Of a stretch of DNA of 64,000 bases, positions 44,899-53,495 are shown one piece after another. Position 1 is the first letter of the stretch, and each line of letters begins with the position of its first letter. Below the pieces are notes generated by a model that made no database searches, was not told the origin of the DNA, and saw only the letters and a program-made list of their open reading frames with translations. Source of the stretch: Burkholderiaceae bacterium (GTDB taxonomy: Bacteria > Pseudomonadota > Gammaproteobacteria > Burkholderiales > Burkholderiaceae); assembly GCA_021166835.1 (NCBI GenBank), contig JAJPEN010000091.1, forward strand, positions 37,448-101,447, given 5' to 3'. Made by a program: the position numbers and the translations under genes.

Positions 44899-45917
44899 CG
44901 TGCGGCCTCGCTTTCCATCGCCGGCTCGTAGCGGCCTTCCCGCGCGCGAGCGTTCATCCGCGCCCGGTGGATCAGCGCGCGCCGGGCCGCCGCCGCGTTG
45001 GCCGGATCGCCGCGCCAGGCGGCGAGCGCCGGTTCCTGCAGCGCGCGCGCATACGAGAAGCTGAGCACCCAGGGCTGTGGACCGAGCCGGTTCATCGCGT
45101 CGAGATTCGCGGTCGCCTCCTCGGGCGTCTGGCCGCCGGACAGGAAGAAGACGCCCGGCACCGCGGCCGGCACCGTGCGGCGAAGCACGGCAATCGTATG
45201 CCGCGCGACCGTTTCTGGCGAGGCCTTCGCGCTGCCCTTGCCGGGAAGCACCATGCTCGGCTTGAGCACCATGGCTTCGAGCGCGACGCGCTGCCGGTGC
45301 AGCGCATGGAAGACGGCATGCAGGACCTGCTCGGTGACCTCGCTGCAGCGTTCGATCGTGTGGTCGCCGTCGATCAGCACCTCGGGCTCGACGATGGGAA
45401 CGAAGCCCTCCTGCTGGCAGATGGCGGCGTAGCGGGCGAGGGCATGCGCGTTCTCCTTCACGGCGAGCCGGCCCGGCAGCGTCGGGGAGACGTTGTAGAC
45501 CGCACGCCACTTCGCGAAGCGCGCGCCCTGCTCGCGGTAGCGCTGCAGGCGCTTCGCGAGTCCGTCGAGTCCTTCGGTGATCTCGTCGCCGGGCGCGTTC
45601 GCCAGCGGCACCTTGCCCCGGTCCACCTTGACGCCCGGAGCGATGCCGCGCTGCTCGAGCAGCCGCGGGAAGGGCGTGCCGTCGTCGGACTGCTGGCCGA
45701 GCGTCTCCTCGTAGAGGATCACGCCGCTCACCGAGTCGGCGAGTCCGGGCGCACCGAGCAGCACGTCGCGCCACGCGCGTCGGTTCTCCTCGGTGGATTC
45801 GACGCCGATCGAGGCGAAACGCCTGGCAATCGTGGGATTGCTCTCGTCGGCGGCGAGCAGGCCCTTGGGCGCCTGCACCATCGCAGCGACCGTGCGCTGC
45901 AGTTGCGTCGTGTCCAT
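44895..45917 (-). CDS. Class I fructose-bisphosphate aldolase
   Basis: 340 aa. The Schiff-base lysine is in EAMVLKPSMVLPG; other class I signatures are GLLAADESNPTIARRF, EPEVLIDGDHTIERC and FLSGGQTPEEATANL. Cleaves fructose 1,6-bisphosphate to triose phosphates. ATG 45917 has AGGAG at proper distance; the ATG two codons upstream would sit directly on it. Followed by the FUSC gene with overlapping stop/start; divergent from a small membrane protein gene. Confidence 0.93.
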   Translation of the reverse strand: MDTTQLQRTVAAMVQAPKGLLAADESNPTIARRFASIGVESTEENRRAWRDVLLGAPGLADSVSGVILYEETLGQQSDDGTPFPRLLEQRGIAPGVKVDRGKVPLANAPGDEITEGLDGLAKRLQRYREQGARFAKWRAVYNVSPTLPGRLAVKENAHALARYAAICQQEGFVPIVEPEVLIDGDHTIERCSEVTEQVLHAVFHALHRQRVALEAMVLKPSMVLPGKGSAKASPETVARHTIAVLRRTVPAAVPGVFFLSGGQTPEEATANLDAMNRLGPQPWVLSFSYARALQEPALAAWRGDPANAAAARRALIHRARMNARAREGRYEPAMESEAAR

Positions 45918-45930
45918 ACGCATCTCCTGC

Positions 45931-45960
45931 TTGACAGGCTACGTCACCGCTCTCTACGAT
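45931..45960 (+). promoter_or_regulatory. Strong sigma-70-type promoter for the 45996 gene
   Basis: Perfect -35 TTGACA (45931-45936), 18-base spacer, -10 TACGAT (45955-45960). Expected transcription start at about 45967, inside the following palindrome. Confidence 0.7.
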
Positions 45961-45961
45961 G

Positions 45962-45977
45962 AAGTAACAAGTTACTT
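45962..45977. promoter_or_regulatory. Operator-like palindrome AAGTAAC-AA-GTTACTT
   Basis: Perfect 7-base arms with a 2-base centre placed directly after the -10 of the plus-strand promoter, the position expected for a repressor site. The binding protein is unknown; MarR- or TetR-type proteins bind sites of this size. Confidence 0.65.
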
Positions 45978-45995
45978 GCTTGCGGGGTCTCCCGG

Positions 45996-46421
45996 ATGGT
46001 CGAGCCGAGCGGAAACATTCGAGCAGCACAAGCGCCCGCGCGGCGCGATCCCTGGTTGATCGTCGCAGCGGTGGTGGCGATCGTCTTCGGGCTGGCGACG
46101 ATCCGCGCCGGCGGGCGGGTGGTCTTCGGCGTGCCCGGCGCCGTTGCCGACGCCGGCAACTACGTGCCTTTCGTGCTGTGGTTCACCTTCGTCGCCGGAT
46201 TCTTCTACGTGCTGGCGGGCGTGGGCTTCTGGCTGCGCCGACGCTGGGCCTTCGCGCTCGCCGCCGCGATCGCCGCGGCCACGGTGGCGGTCTTCGCCGC
46301 CTTCGGCATCCACGTCGCCACTGGCGGCGCCTGGGAGCCGCGAACGCTGGCGGCGATGACGCTGCGCAGCGTCGTCTGGATCGTGCTCGCGCTCGTTGCC
46401 GCGCGCCGCATCCCGCGCTGA
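45996..46421 (+). CDS. Small integral membrane protein of unknown function
   Basis: 141 aa with four predicted membrane helices (about residues 20-42, 57-80, 84-110 and 119-138). No family recognised. It is preceded by a well-formed promoter with a palindrome at the start site, and followed after 79 bases by the ECF sigma operon, with which it might share a function in envelope or metal stress. Confidence 0.75.
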   Translation: MVEPSGNIRAAQAPARRDPWLIVAAVVAIVFGLATIRAGGRVVFGVPGAVADAGNYVPFVLWFTFVAGFFYVLAGVGFWLRRRWAFALAAAIAAATVAVFAAFGIHVATGGAWEPRTLAAMTLRSVVWIVLALVAARRIPR

Positions 46422-46425
46422 AGCG

Positions 46426-46452
46426 GGAACTTTTACGCGCGCCGTTCGTTTC
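46426..46452 (+). promoter_or_regulatory. Candidate ECF-sigma-dependent promoter
   Basis: GGAACTT (46426-46432), typical of RpoE-like -35 elements, is followed after 14 bases by CGTTTC (46447-46452). Position 50 bases upstream of the ECF sigma gene suggests autoregulation; the spacer is one or two bases shorter than usual. Confidence 0.5.
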
Positions 46453-46500
46453 ACCAGATAGCGGCGGGCACCGGGCGCTGCCGGTACGGGGACGTGTGCG

Positions 46501-47055
46501 TTGAACACCGACGACGCCGGGTTGGCGGCGCGCGCGCGAAACGGCGACTCGAAGGCATTCACCGAGCTCGTTTCGCGCCACCAGGATCGCGTCTTCCGCT
46601 TCGTGTTCCGGATGATCGGATCGCGCGAGGAGGCGATGGACATCACGCAGGATTCGTTCGTCAAGGCGTGGCAGGCGATGCCGCGCTGGCGGCCCGATGC
46701 GCAATTCGGAACATGGCTTCTGCAGATCGCGCGCAACGCCGCGCTGGACGTGCTGCGCAGGGGCAAGGTCGTCGCCTTCGAGCCGCTCGACGCCGATCTG
46801 CCGGTCGCCGATCCGGCGCCGACGCCCGAGGAGCGGGTCGAGGCGAGGAGTCGGGTGGCGTCGCTCGATGCCGCGCTGCGCATGCTGGCGCCCGAGCACC
46901 GCGAGGTGCTGCTGCTGCGCGAAGTGGAGGATCTGTCGTACGCCGAGATTGCGCAGGCGCTCGGCGTGGCCGAAGGAACCGTGAAGTCGCGAATCGCGCG
47001 CGCGCGGGCCGCCTTGCTTGCGGTCTTCGCCCCTGCCGGAGGAACAGCGCAATGA
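46501..47055 (+). CDS. ECF sigma factor (RpoE-like)
   Basis: 184 aa. Region 2 is AFTELVSRHQDRVFRFVFRMIGSREEAMDITQDSFVKAWQ, region 4 LRMLAPEHREVLLLREVEDLSYAEIAQALGVAEGTVKSRIARAR. The start is TTG at 46501; no ATG is available before region 2. It directs RNA polymerase to a stress or metal regulon and is presumably held by the anti-sigma factor encoded next, whose ATG overlaps its TGA. Confidence 0.93.
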   Translation: MNTDDAGLAARARNGDSKAFTELVSRHQDRVFRFVFRMIGSREEAMDITQDSFVKAWQAMPRWRPDAQFGTWLLQIARNAALDVLRRGKVVAFEPLDADLPVADPAPTPEERVEARSRVASLDAALRMLAPEHREVLLLREVEDLSYAEIAQALGVAEGTVKSRIARARAALLAVFAPAGGTAQ

Positions 47056-47516
47056 CGACGAAGTGCCCGACGATCGAGGCGATGTCGGCCTATGCGGACG
47101 GCGAACTCGCCGCAGAGCAGCGCACGGCGCTCGACGAACATCTCGCCTCGTGTGCGCGGTGCCGCTCCTGGCTGGTCGCGCTTCGCGCGGCGCAGCGGGA
47201 GCTGCGTTCGCTCGCCGACGAGTCGCTCGGCTTCGACCTTTCGCAGGTAGTGCGCGGGCGCATCGAGGCGTTGCCGCGCCCCGCTGCAGCCGGGCGTGCC
47301 GGTTCGCGATCCGGCTGGCGCTGGCTGGTACCCGCCGGTCTCGGCGCTGCCGCTTCGGTAGCGCTCGGGCTAGCGCTGGGCCTGGTGCTGACCGCTCCGA
47401 CGGCGCTTCCCCGTCCGCTGGGCGGCGCGCTCGAGGTGTTCGCGCCGGGCGCACCCGGCGGGTTGTGCGCCGGAGCCGGGTCCTGCCGCGTCCTGTACAG
47501 GGAAGCCATCCGATGA
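47052..47516 (+). CDS. Zinc-finger anti-sigma factor
   Basis: 154 aa. The ZAS motif is seen in LDEHLASCARCRSW (His-x3-Cys-x2-Cys), with an acidic N-terminal helix, and a single membrane helix follows at about residues 92-115. It should sequester the ECF sigma factor at the inner membrane. Overlaps the sigma gene and the sensor gene by ATGA on both sides. Confidence 0.88.
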   Translation: MTTKCPTIEAMSAYADGELAAEQRTALDEHLASCARCRSWLVALRAAQRELRSLADESLGFDLSQVVRGRIEALPRPAAAGRAGSRSGWRWLVPAGLGAAASVALGLALGLVLTAPTALPRPLGGALEVFAPGAPGGLCAGAGSCRVLYREAIR

Positions 47517-47980
47517 CTCGCAACACGTGGTTGCACTTTGCGCTGGCGCTGTCGCTGCTGGCGAATCTGGGCGTACTGGGCGCAGTCGGCTGGCGTGCAT
47601 GGCAGGCGAACGACGCCGAACCGCCGTCCGGATTCCCCGGGCTGGTTCGTCATCTCGGACTGGACGAGGCGCAGCAGCGCCGCTGGCAGGAGGCCGAGGC
47701 GGGCTTCCTCGACCGGTTCCGGGCGGCTTCGCGCGAGATCCACGCAAGGCGCGACCGCCTCATCGACGCGATCTTCGCACCGACGCCCGATGCGCAGGCA
47801 ATCGAGTCCGAACGGGCGGCGATCGCACGCCTGCAGGAGGCGCAGCAGAAGCTCGTCATCGAGCAGTTGCTGCGCGAGCGCGAGCTGCTCGACGCTCGCC
47901 AGCGCGAGCGGCTGCGCGAGCTGTTGCTGCAGCAGCCGATCGGTCCCTCCGGTGTCGAGGAATTGCACGAGCGCCCTTAG
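47513..47980 (+). CDS. Periplasmic heavy-metal sensor, CnrX/ZraP/Spy-like
   Basis: 155 aa. An N-terminal membrane anchor (WLHFALALSLLANLGVLGAVG) is followed by a helical hairpin rich in Arg/Glu/Gln with the LTxxQ-like GLDEAQQRRWQEAEAGF. It fits the periplasmic metal-sensor/chaperone family that tells an anti-sigma factor of metal or envelope stress, as CnrX does. A methionine/histidine-rich metal site is not obvious. Overlaps modE by 4 bases at its 3' end (convergent). Confidence 0.82.
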   Translation: MTRNTWLHFALALSLLANLGVLGAVGWRAWQANDAEPPSGFPGLVRHLGLDEAQQRRWQEAEAGFLDRFRAASREIHARRDRLIDAIFAPTPDAQAIESERAAIARLQEAQQKLVIEQLLRERELLDARQRERLRELLLQQPIGPSGVEELHERP

Positions 47981-48771
47981 TCGACGGCGCCGACGATCAC
48001 GCTCGAAGCCTTGAAGAGCGCGGTGACCGGCTTGCCGACGGCCAGCCCGAGCGCATCGGCGCTGTGCTTCGTCACGATGGCCGCGATCGTTCCGCCGCCC
48101 GGCAGATCGACGACGACTTCGCTGTTGACCGCGCCGGGCTCGAGGCGCGAAACGACTCCGTCGAGGCGGTTGCGCGTCGAGAGCGCCGCGCCCGCGAGAT
48201 CGGTGGCGAGCACGACCGACGAAGCCTTGACGAGCGCGAAGGCTTCGCGTCCGGGCGCAAGCCCGAGGTTCTGCGTGCTTTCACGGGTGACGACGGCGAC
48301 GATGCGCTGGCCGCCGGAAATCCCGATTTCGATTTCGTCGTTGACCGCGCCGGCGTGCACCGCGGCGACTTTTCCGACGAACTGGTTGCGCGCGCTGGTC
48401 TTCATCAGGTTCAGCCTCCGGAGCAGTTGGAGATCGTCGGGCATCCCATGCGTGTATTTCGACAGCAGGTCGAGGAAACGCCGGTGCTCGGCTTCGATCA
48501 GGCGGAAGTTCTCGATCAGCCGCTCGCCGCGCGGCGTCAGCCGCGTGGAGCCTCCGCCGCGGCCGCCGGTCACCCGGGAGACGAGCGCTTCGCCGGCCAT
48601 GTTGTTCATGCGGTCGATCGCATCCCACGCTGCCTTGTAGCTCAGGCCGACCTGGCGTGCGGCCGCGGTGATCGATCCTTCGCTGCGAATCGCTTCGAGC
48701 AGGCCGATGCGCCCGGGCCCGCCGAAGTTCTCGTCGCCGTAGGCAAGCCACACGAGCCCGCGCACCGACAT
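47977..48771 (-). CDS. modE: Molybdate-dependent regulator ModE
   Basis: 264 aa. The N-terminal winged HTH (LLEAIRSEGSITAAARQVGLSYKAAWDAIDRMN) and two Mop domains (SARNQFVGKVAAVHAGAVNDE; LSTRNRLDGVVSRLEPGAVNSE) that bind molybdate. Represses the transporter genes when molybdate is present. ATG 48771 aligns with E. coli ModE; a TTG at 48783 overlapping the modC stop is an alternative. Last gene of modABC-modE. Confidence 0.94.
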   Translation of the reverse strand: MSVRGLVWLAYGDENFGGPGRIGLLEAIRSEGSITAAARQVGLSYKAAWDAIDRMNNMAGEALVSRVTGGRGGGSTRLTPRGERLIENFRLIEAEHRRFLDLLSKYTHGMPDDLQLLRRLNLMKTSARNQFVGKVAAVHAGAVNDEIEIGISGGQRIVAVVTRESTQNLGLAPGREAFALVKASSVVLATDLAGAALSTRNRLDGVVSRLEPGAVNSEVVVDLPGGGTIAAIVTKHSADALGLAVGKPVTALFKASSVIVGAVD

Positions 48772-48779
48772 CGGCGAGT

Positions 48780-49517
48780 TCAAGCGGCCTCCGTCAACGA
48801 GGCATTCGCGCCGCGGCGTTCGTGCAGGCGGACGCGCCCGGCTTCGATCTCGACGACGTCGTCGCCGAAGCGCTCGACGTCGGCTTCGTCGTGCGTGACG
48901 AGAATCATCGGAAGCCCCAGCCGGCGCTGCAGCGAATCGAGCTCGTCGCGCAAGCGAACGCGCAGCGCCGGATCCAGCGCCGCAAAGGGCTCGTCCAGCA
49001 GCAGCGCACGCGGCGTTCGCGCCAGCGCGCGCGCCAGCGCGGTGCGCTGGCGTTGTCCGCCGGAGAGCTGATGCGGGTAGCGATCGCCGAGCGCCGCGAT
49101 GCCGAGCGTTTCGAGCCATCGCTCGGCGCGCGGGTCGCGTACCGACGCGAGCGGATTGAAGATCGTCCGCGCCAGGCCGAAGGCCACGTTCTGTCGCACG
49201 GTGAGATGCGGAAACAGCGCGTAATCCTGGAACAGGTACCCGATATCGCGCTCGCGCGCCGGAACATCGATGCCGCTTCGGGAATCGTACAGGCAGCGGT
49301 CGAGCACCGCGATGCGGCCTTTCTGCGGCCGCAGCAATCCGGCGATCGCCTGCAGCGTAAGGCTCTTGCCGGAGCCGGAGGGTCCGCGCATGACGAGCCG
49401 GCGGGAGGTGGTGGAAAAATGCACGCGCAGCGCGAAGCTGCCGCCTCGCCCGTGCAGGGTCGACTCGATGTCGACCACGAAGGTTTCCCGGCCGTGATCC
49501 TGGTGAGCGGAGGTCAT
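48780..49517 (-). CDS. modC: Molybdate ABC transporter ATPase ModC (short form)
   Basis: 245 aa. Walker A RGPSGSGKSLTLQ (with Leu rather than Thr after the second Ser), Q-loop LFQDYALFPH, signature LSGGQRQRTALARAL, Walker B ALLLDEPFAALDPA and VTHDEADVERF. E. coli ModC (about 350 aa) carries a C-terminal Mop domain; it is missing here, so molybdate feedback inhibition of transport seems absent. Placed between modB and modE. Confidence 0.92.
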   Translation of the reverse strand: MTSAHQDHGRETFVVDIESTLHGRGGSFALRVHFSTTSRRLVMRGPSGSGKSLTLQAIAGLLRPQKGRIAVLDRCLYDSRSGIDVPARERDIGYLFQDYALFPHLTVRQNVAFGLARTIFNPLASVRDPRAERWLETLGIAALGDRYPHQLSGGQRQRTALARALARTPRALLLDEPFAALDPALRVRLRDELDSLQRRLGLPMILVTHDEADVERFGDDVVEIEAGRVRLHERRGANASLTEAA

Positions 49518-49530
49518 GGGCTTGCCCCGT

Positions 49531-50199
49531 TCAAGCCGGGGATCTCCCGGGCGCCAGCCGGCCGACGGCCACCAGCACGGCAACGCAGGTGGCCGAAACG
49601 ATGACGACGAGCACGTTCGCCGTGGCATCCTCGCCGGCCTGCACCGCCTCGTACACCGCGATCGACAGCGTCTGCGTGCGGCCCGGAATGCTTCCCGCGA
49701 CCATCAGCGTCGCGCCGAACTCGCCCAGCGCGCGCGCGAAGGCGAGCAGCAGCCCGGCGAGGATGCCGCGGCGGGCCAGCGGCAGCGTCACGCGGAAAAA
49801 TACGGCCAGCGGCGACAACCCGAGCACGCGCGCGGCCTTCTCGAACTGCGGATCGATCGTCTCGAAGGCGGCACGCGCCGACTTCATCACGAGCGGAAAG
49901 GCGACCACCGTGGCGGCGATCACCGCACCGGTGAAGCTGAAGATCAGCGTGATGCCGAAATGCAGCTGCAGGAATGCGCCGATCGGTCCGTTGCGCCCGA
50001 TCAGCACGAGCAGGTAGTAGCCGAGCACGGTGGGCGGCAGCACCATCGGCAGCGTGAGCAGCGCATCGAGCAGGTCGCGTCCGGGAAAGCGCAGTCGCGC
50101 GAGCGTCCAGGCCACGCCGATGCCGAGCACCGCGTTGAGCAGCGTCGCCCATCCCGCGACCTTCAGCGACAGCGACAACGCAACCCATGCGGCCTCCAC
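49531..50199 (-). CDS. modB: Molybdate ABC transporter permease ModB
   Basis: 222 aa, five to six membrane helices with the EAA loop AARVLGLSPLAVFFRVTLPLARRGI and LARALGEFGATLMVAGSIPG, which is typical for ModB. Forms the channel with ModC. It is 6 bases after modA and 13 bases before modC. Confidence 0.95.
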   Translation of the reverse strand: MEAAWVALSLSLKVAGWATLLNAVLGIGVAWTLARLRFPGRDLLDALLTLPMVLPPTVLGYYLLVLIGRNGPIGAFLQLHFGITLIFSFTGAVIAATVVAFPLVMKSARAAFETIDPQFEKAARVLGLSPLAVFFRVTLPLARRGILAGLLLAFARALGEFGATLMVAGSIPGRTQTLSIAVYEAVQAGEDATANVLVVIVSATCVAVLVAVGRLAPGRSPA

Positions 50200-50205
50200 G
50201 GCGGC

Positions 50206-50952
50206 TTACGGCGATGCGAATCCATAGCGCGCGAGGATTTCCTGCCCCGGCCCAGCGAGAAGGAAATCGATGAACGACCGCGCACCGGCCGGGTTCGCCG
50301 AAGCGGCGAGCGGCGCCACCGGATAGAGCACCGGTTTTTCGAGCGGGATGTCGAAGACGACGCGCACCTTGTCCTTCATGATCGCTGCGTCGGTCGCATA
50401 GACGAAGCCGGCGTCGACTTCGCCGCGTGCCACGTAATCGAGCACCTGCCGCACCGACTGCGCCGTGATCCATTTCGGCGCAAGCGCTTCGCGTTCGCCC
50501 GCAGCCGTGAGCGCCGCCTCGGCGTAGCGGCCGGCGGGAACGCTGCGCGGGTCGCCGATCGCGATGCGATGCACGGCATCCTGGCGCAGGTCGCGAAGCG
50601 ACGCGATCGTGAGCTTCGAGTCGGCCGGCACCACGGCGACGAGCGTATTGCGAGCGAAGGTGCGGCGCGCGGGCGCGTCGACGAGCTTCTTTTCCTGCGC
50701 TCGATCCATCGTTTCCATGTCGGCCGAAGCGAAGACGTCGACCGGCGCGCCCTTGTCGATCTGCTGCAGCAGCGTGCCCGAGGCGCCGAAATTCAGCAGG
50801 ATCCTGTCGCCGGGATGCTGCTTCTCCCAGGCGGCGGCGATTTCGCGGAACGCGTTCTGCAGGCTCGCCGCGGCGGAAACCGTGACATCGGCGGCGTGGG
50901 CAGCGGTTGCCGACAGGGCGAACAGGCAGGCGAGGAGAAAGCGAAGGAGCAT
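50206..50952 (-). CDS. modA: Molybdate-binding protein ModA
   Basis: 248 aa periplasmic binding protein. A signal peptide (LLACLFALSATAAHA) precedes DVTVSAAASLQNAFREIA and NFGASGTLLQQIDKGAPVDVFASAD, the ligand-binding ModA signatures; VDAGFVYATDA is also typical. First gene of the operon; ATG 50952 has GGAG-like bases further upstream. Preceded by a ModE-box-like sequence. Confidence 0.96.
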   Translation of the reverse strand: MLLRFLLACLFALSATAAHAADVTVSAAASLQNAFREIAAAWEKQHPGDRILLNFGASGTLLQQIDKGAPVDVFASADMETMDRAQEKKLVDAPARRTFARNTLVAVVPADSKLTIASLRDLRQDAVHRIAIGDPRSVPAGRYAEAALTAAGEREALAPKWITAQSVRQVLDYVARGEVDAGFVYATDAAIMKDKVRVVFDIPLEKPVLYPVAPLAASANPAGARSFIDFLLAGPGQEILARYGFASP

Positions 50953-50987
50953 GAGGGGATTTCGGCAGACGGTGATTCGATCCGATG

Positions 50988-51011
50988 CGTAGTATACGCT
51001 AGTACATAACG
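50988..51011. promoter_or_regulatory. Putative ModE box
   Basis: On the minus strand the site begins CGTTATGTAC and ends GTATACTACG with a 4-base centre; seven of ten arm positions are complementary. CGTTAT and TAACG-type ends match the E. coli ModE site. It lies 36-59 bases upstream of modA, over the expected promoter, and 79 bases upstream of nfeD on the other strand. Confidence 0.65.
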
Positions 51012-51089
51012 GCTGCGACGACCGTGATCCGGCCTGTTTTGCGCAGCGCGCCGGCGTTTGCGCGCAGGGCGCCGGGTATGATCGGATGC

Positions 51090-52631
51090 ATGATCCGTAT
51101 CGCGCCGTCGGGCTCGTCCAACGCGATTGCCGTCGCGCTTCGCGCAGGTTTTCCCGTTGCGCTTCGCGCACGTCTTCGCTTCGCGGCGCTCGCGATGGCC
51201 GCCGTCTGCACGGCGTTCTGGGCTTTCGCCGCCGTGGCGCAGACGGCCGCGCGCCCTGCTGCCGTCGTGTTGACGATCGACGGCGCGATCGGTCCGGCGA
51301 GCGCCGACTATGTCGTTCGCGGCCTGTCGCGTGCGGCGCGCGACGGCGCGGCGGTCGTCGTGCTGCGCATGGACACGCCCGGCGGGCTCGACACGTCGAT
51401 GCGCGAGATCGTCCGTGCGATCGTTTCGTCGCCGATCCCCGTGCTGGGCTTCGTTGCGCCCGGCGGCGCACGCGCCGCGAGCGCCGGCACCTACATTCTC
51501 TACGCGTGCCACGTTGCGGCGATGGCCCCGGGCACGAATCTGGGCGCCGCCACGCCGGTGGCGATCGGCGGCGGGCTGCCGTTCGGCGGCGACGACCGCG
51601 GCGATCGGGACCGCGGCAAGGGCGACCGGGACGCGTCGAAAGGAGGGGAGGCGTCGAAAGGAGGCGATGCGTCGAAAGGAGGTGATGCATCGAAGGGCGA
51701 CGGATCGGCGAAGCCGCAGGCAGCTCCGTCGCGCGGCCGCGAACCCGATTCGGCGATGGAGGCCAAGGCGATCAACGACGCCGTCGCCTACATCCGCTCG
51801 CTCGCCGAGATGCGCGGGCGCAACGCCGACTGGGCCGAGCGCGCGGTGCGCGACGCGGCCAGCCTTTCGGCGGCCGACGCGAAAGCGAACAAGGTCATCG
51901 ATCTGATCGCCAACGACGTCGACGACCTCCTCCGGAAGGCCGACGGGCGCACCGTTTCGGTTGGCTCCGCGAGCGTCGAGCTGCACACGGGCGGGCTCGC
52001 GCAGCAGGCGATCGATCCCGACTGGCGCGCGCGTCTGCTGTCGGCGCTGACCAATCCGAGTCTCGCGCTGATCCTGATGACGATCGGCTTCTACGGGCTG
52101 ATCTTCGAGTTCATGCATCCGGGTGCGTTGTACCCGGGAACGATCGGCGCGATCTGCCTGCTCCTGGGCCTGTACGCGCTGTCGGTGCTTCCGGTGAACT
52201 ACGCCGGACTCGGCCTTGTCGTGCTCGGCCTGCTGCTGATGATCGCCGAGGCTTTCACGCCATCGGCCGGTGCGGCAGCGCTGGGGGGTGCGGTGGCTTT
52301 CGTGCTCGGTGCGACGATCCTCATCGACACCGAGGCGCCGGGCTTCGGCGTGCCGTGGACGTCGATCGTGGCGATCGTCGGCTTCAGCCTCGCGTTCTCG
52401 CTGCTCGTGCTGCGCATGCTGTGGGGCGCGCGGCGCCGCCCGGTGAAGACGGGCGAGCGCGGCATGCTCGGCGAGCGCGGCACGGTGCTCGAGTGGAGCG
52501 GCGGCCGCGGGCGCGTGCTCGCGGCGGGCGAACGCTGGCATGCGGTGGGCGATGCGCCGCTGGCGCCCGGCCAGCGCGTGCGCGTCGTGGCGGTCGACGG
52601 GCTGGTCTTGCGCGTCGTCGCCGAATCCTGA
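51090..52631 (+). CDS. nfeD: NfeD long-form membrane-bound serine protease
   Basis: 513 aa (ATG 51090; ATG 51078 and GTG 51024 are alternatives). Signal peptide ending AAVAQTAARP; ClpP-like protease domain with the catalytic serine in RAASAGTYILYA and the lysine in EAKAINDAVAYIRSLAEMRGRN; between these is an inserted Lys/Gly/Asp-rich segment (about residues 168-205) made of tandem DASKGG repeats. The membrane part and C-terminal OB-fold NfeD domain follow (GERGMLGERGTVLEW). Works with the slipin encoded 33 bases downstream (nfeD-stomatin operon partner). Confidence 0.92.
   Translation: MIRIAPSGSSNAIAVALRAGFPVALRARLRFAALAMAAVCTAFWAFAAVAQTAARPAAVVLTIDGAIGPASADYVVRGLSRAARDGAAVVVLRMDTPGGLDTSMREIVRAIVSSPIPVLGFVAPGGARAASAGTYILYACHVAAMAPGTNLGAATPVAIGGGLPFGGDDRGDRDRGKGDRDASKGGEASKGGDASKGGDASKGDGSAKPQAAPSRGREPDSAMEAKAINDAVAYIRSLAEMRGRNADWAERAVRDAASLSAADAKANKVIDLIANDVDDLLRKADGRTVSVGSASVELHTGGLAQQAIDPDWRARLLSALTNPSLALILMTIGFYGLIFEFMHPGALYPGTIGAICLLLGLYALSVLPVNYAGLGLVVLGLLLMIAEAFTPSAGAAALGGAVAFVLGATILIDTEAPGFGVPWTSIVAIVGFSLAFSLLVLRMLWGARRRPVKTGERGMLGERGTVLEWSGGRGRVLAAGERWHAVGDAPLAPGQRVRVVAVDGLVLRVVAES
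51633..51704 (+). repeat. Four 18-base tandem repeats inside nfeD
   Basis: Units of the type GCGTCGAAAGGAGGNGAT, three nearly exact and a fourth diverged. Each codes ASKGGD. Each of the first three carries AAAGGAGG, close to a perfect Shine-Dalgarno sequence, and units two and three are followed by an ATG in another frame. Confidence 0.88.
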
Positions 52632-52664
52632 ACGATCCGGGGGCTACCTGCCCGAGGAGAACCG

Positions 52665-53495
52665 ATGTCCTTCGATCTGGCCGTCTACCTGCCCATCGTC
52701 GTCATCGTCGTCGCGATCCTGGCGACGTCGATCCGCATCCTGCGCGAGTACGAACGCGGCGTCGTCTTCACGCTCGGGCGCTTCACCGGTGTGAAGGGCC
52801 CCGGGCTGATCCTGCTGCTGCCCTACGTGCAGCAGATGGTGCGCGTGGACCAGCGCACGCTCGTGCTCGACGTGCCTACGCAGGACGTCATCTCGCGCGA
52901 CAACGTCTCGGTGAAGGTCAACGCGGTCCTCTATTTCCGCGTGGTGCAGGCCGACAAGTCGGTGATCCAGGTCGAGGATTTCCAGCAGGCGACGAGCCAG
53001 CTCGCGCAGACGACGCTGCGCTCGGTGCTCGGCAAGCACGACCTCGACGAGATGCTCTCCGAGCGCGACAAGCTGAACAACGACATCCAGGACATCCTGG
53101 ACGCGCAGACCGATGCCTGGGGCATCAAGGTGTCGAACGTCGAGATCAAGCACGTCGATCTCGACGAGAGCATGATCCGCGTGATCGCGCGCCAGGCCGA
53201 AGCCGAGCGCGAGCGGCGCGCGAAGGTGATCAGCGCCGAAGGCGAGCAGCAGGCCGCGCAGAAGCTGTTCGAGGCGGCCGAGATCCTCGCCGCACGGCCC
53301 GAGGCGATGCAGCTGCGCTACCTGAACACGCTCGCCACGATCGGCACGCAGAACAACACGACGATCGTCTTTCCGTTCCCGGTCGAGTTCGGCGATCTTC
53401 TGTCGGGATTGGGCGCGTCGTTGCGCGGGCCGGCGGGCGCAGCGCCGCCCACGCCGCCCTCCGGGCAGGCGCCGCGCCCTCACGGCGCAGTGTAG
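52665..53495 (+). CDS. Slipin (SPFH/Band 7 protein)
   Basis: 276 aa. One N-terminal membrane segment ([18 protein letters not shown]), then the Band 7 domain with [22 protein letters not shown] and [33 protein letters not shown], and a C-terminal coiled coil. Slipins form rings in membranes and are cleaved by the partner NfeD protease in archaea; the gene pair order supports this. The last 16 bases overlap the convergent flavin-type oxidase gene. Confidence 0.94.
   Translation: MSFDLAVYLPIVVIVVAILATSIRILREYERGVVFTLGRFTGVKGPGLILLLPYVQQMVRVDQRTLVLDVPTQDVISRDNVSVKVNAVLYFRVVQADKSVIQVEDFQQATSQLAQTTLRSVLGKHDLDEMLSERDKLNNDIQDILDAQTDAWGIKVSNVEIKHVDLDESMIRVIARQAEAERERRAKVISAEGEQQAAQKLFEAAEILAARPEAMQLRYLNTLATIGTQNNTTIVFPFPVEFGDLLSGLGASLRGPAGAAPPTPPSGQAPRPHGAV

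Noticed and set aside
42751..46029. A 1092-codon minus-strand open frame
   Set aside because: Only the part up to about 44898 has a membrane-protein composition (FUSC); the rest is an arginine-rich shadow of the aldolase gene in another frame.
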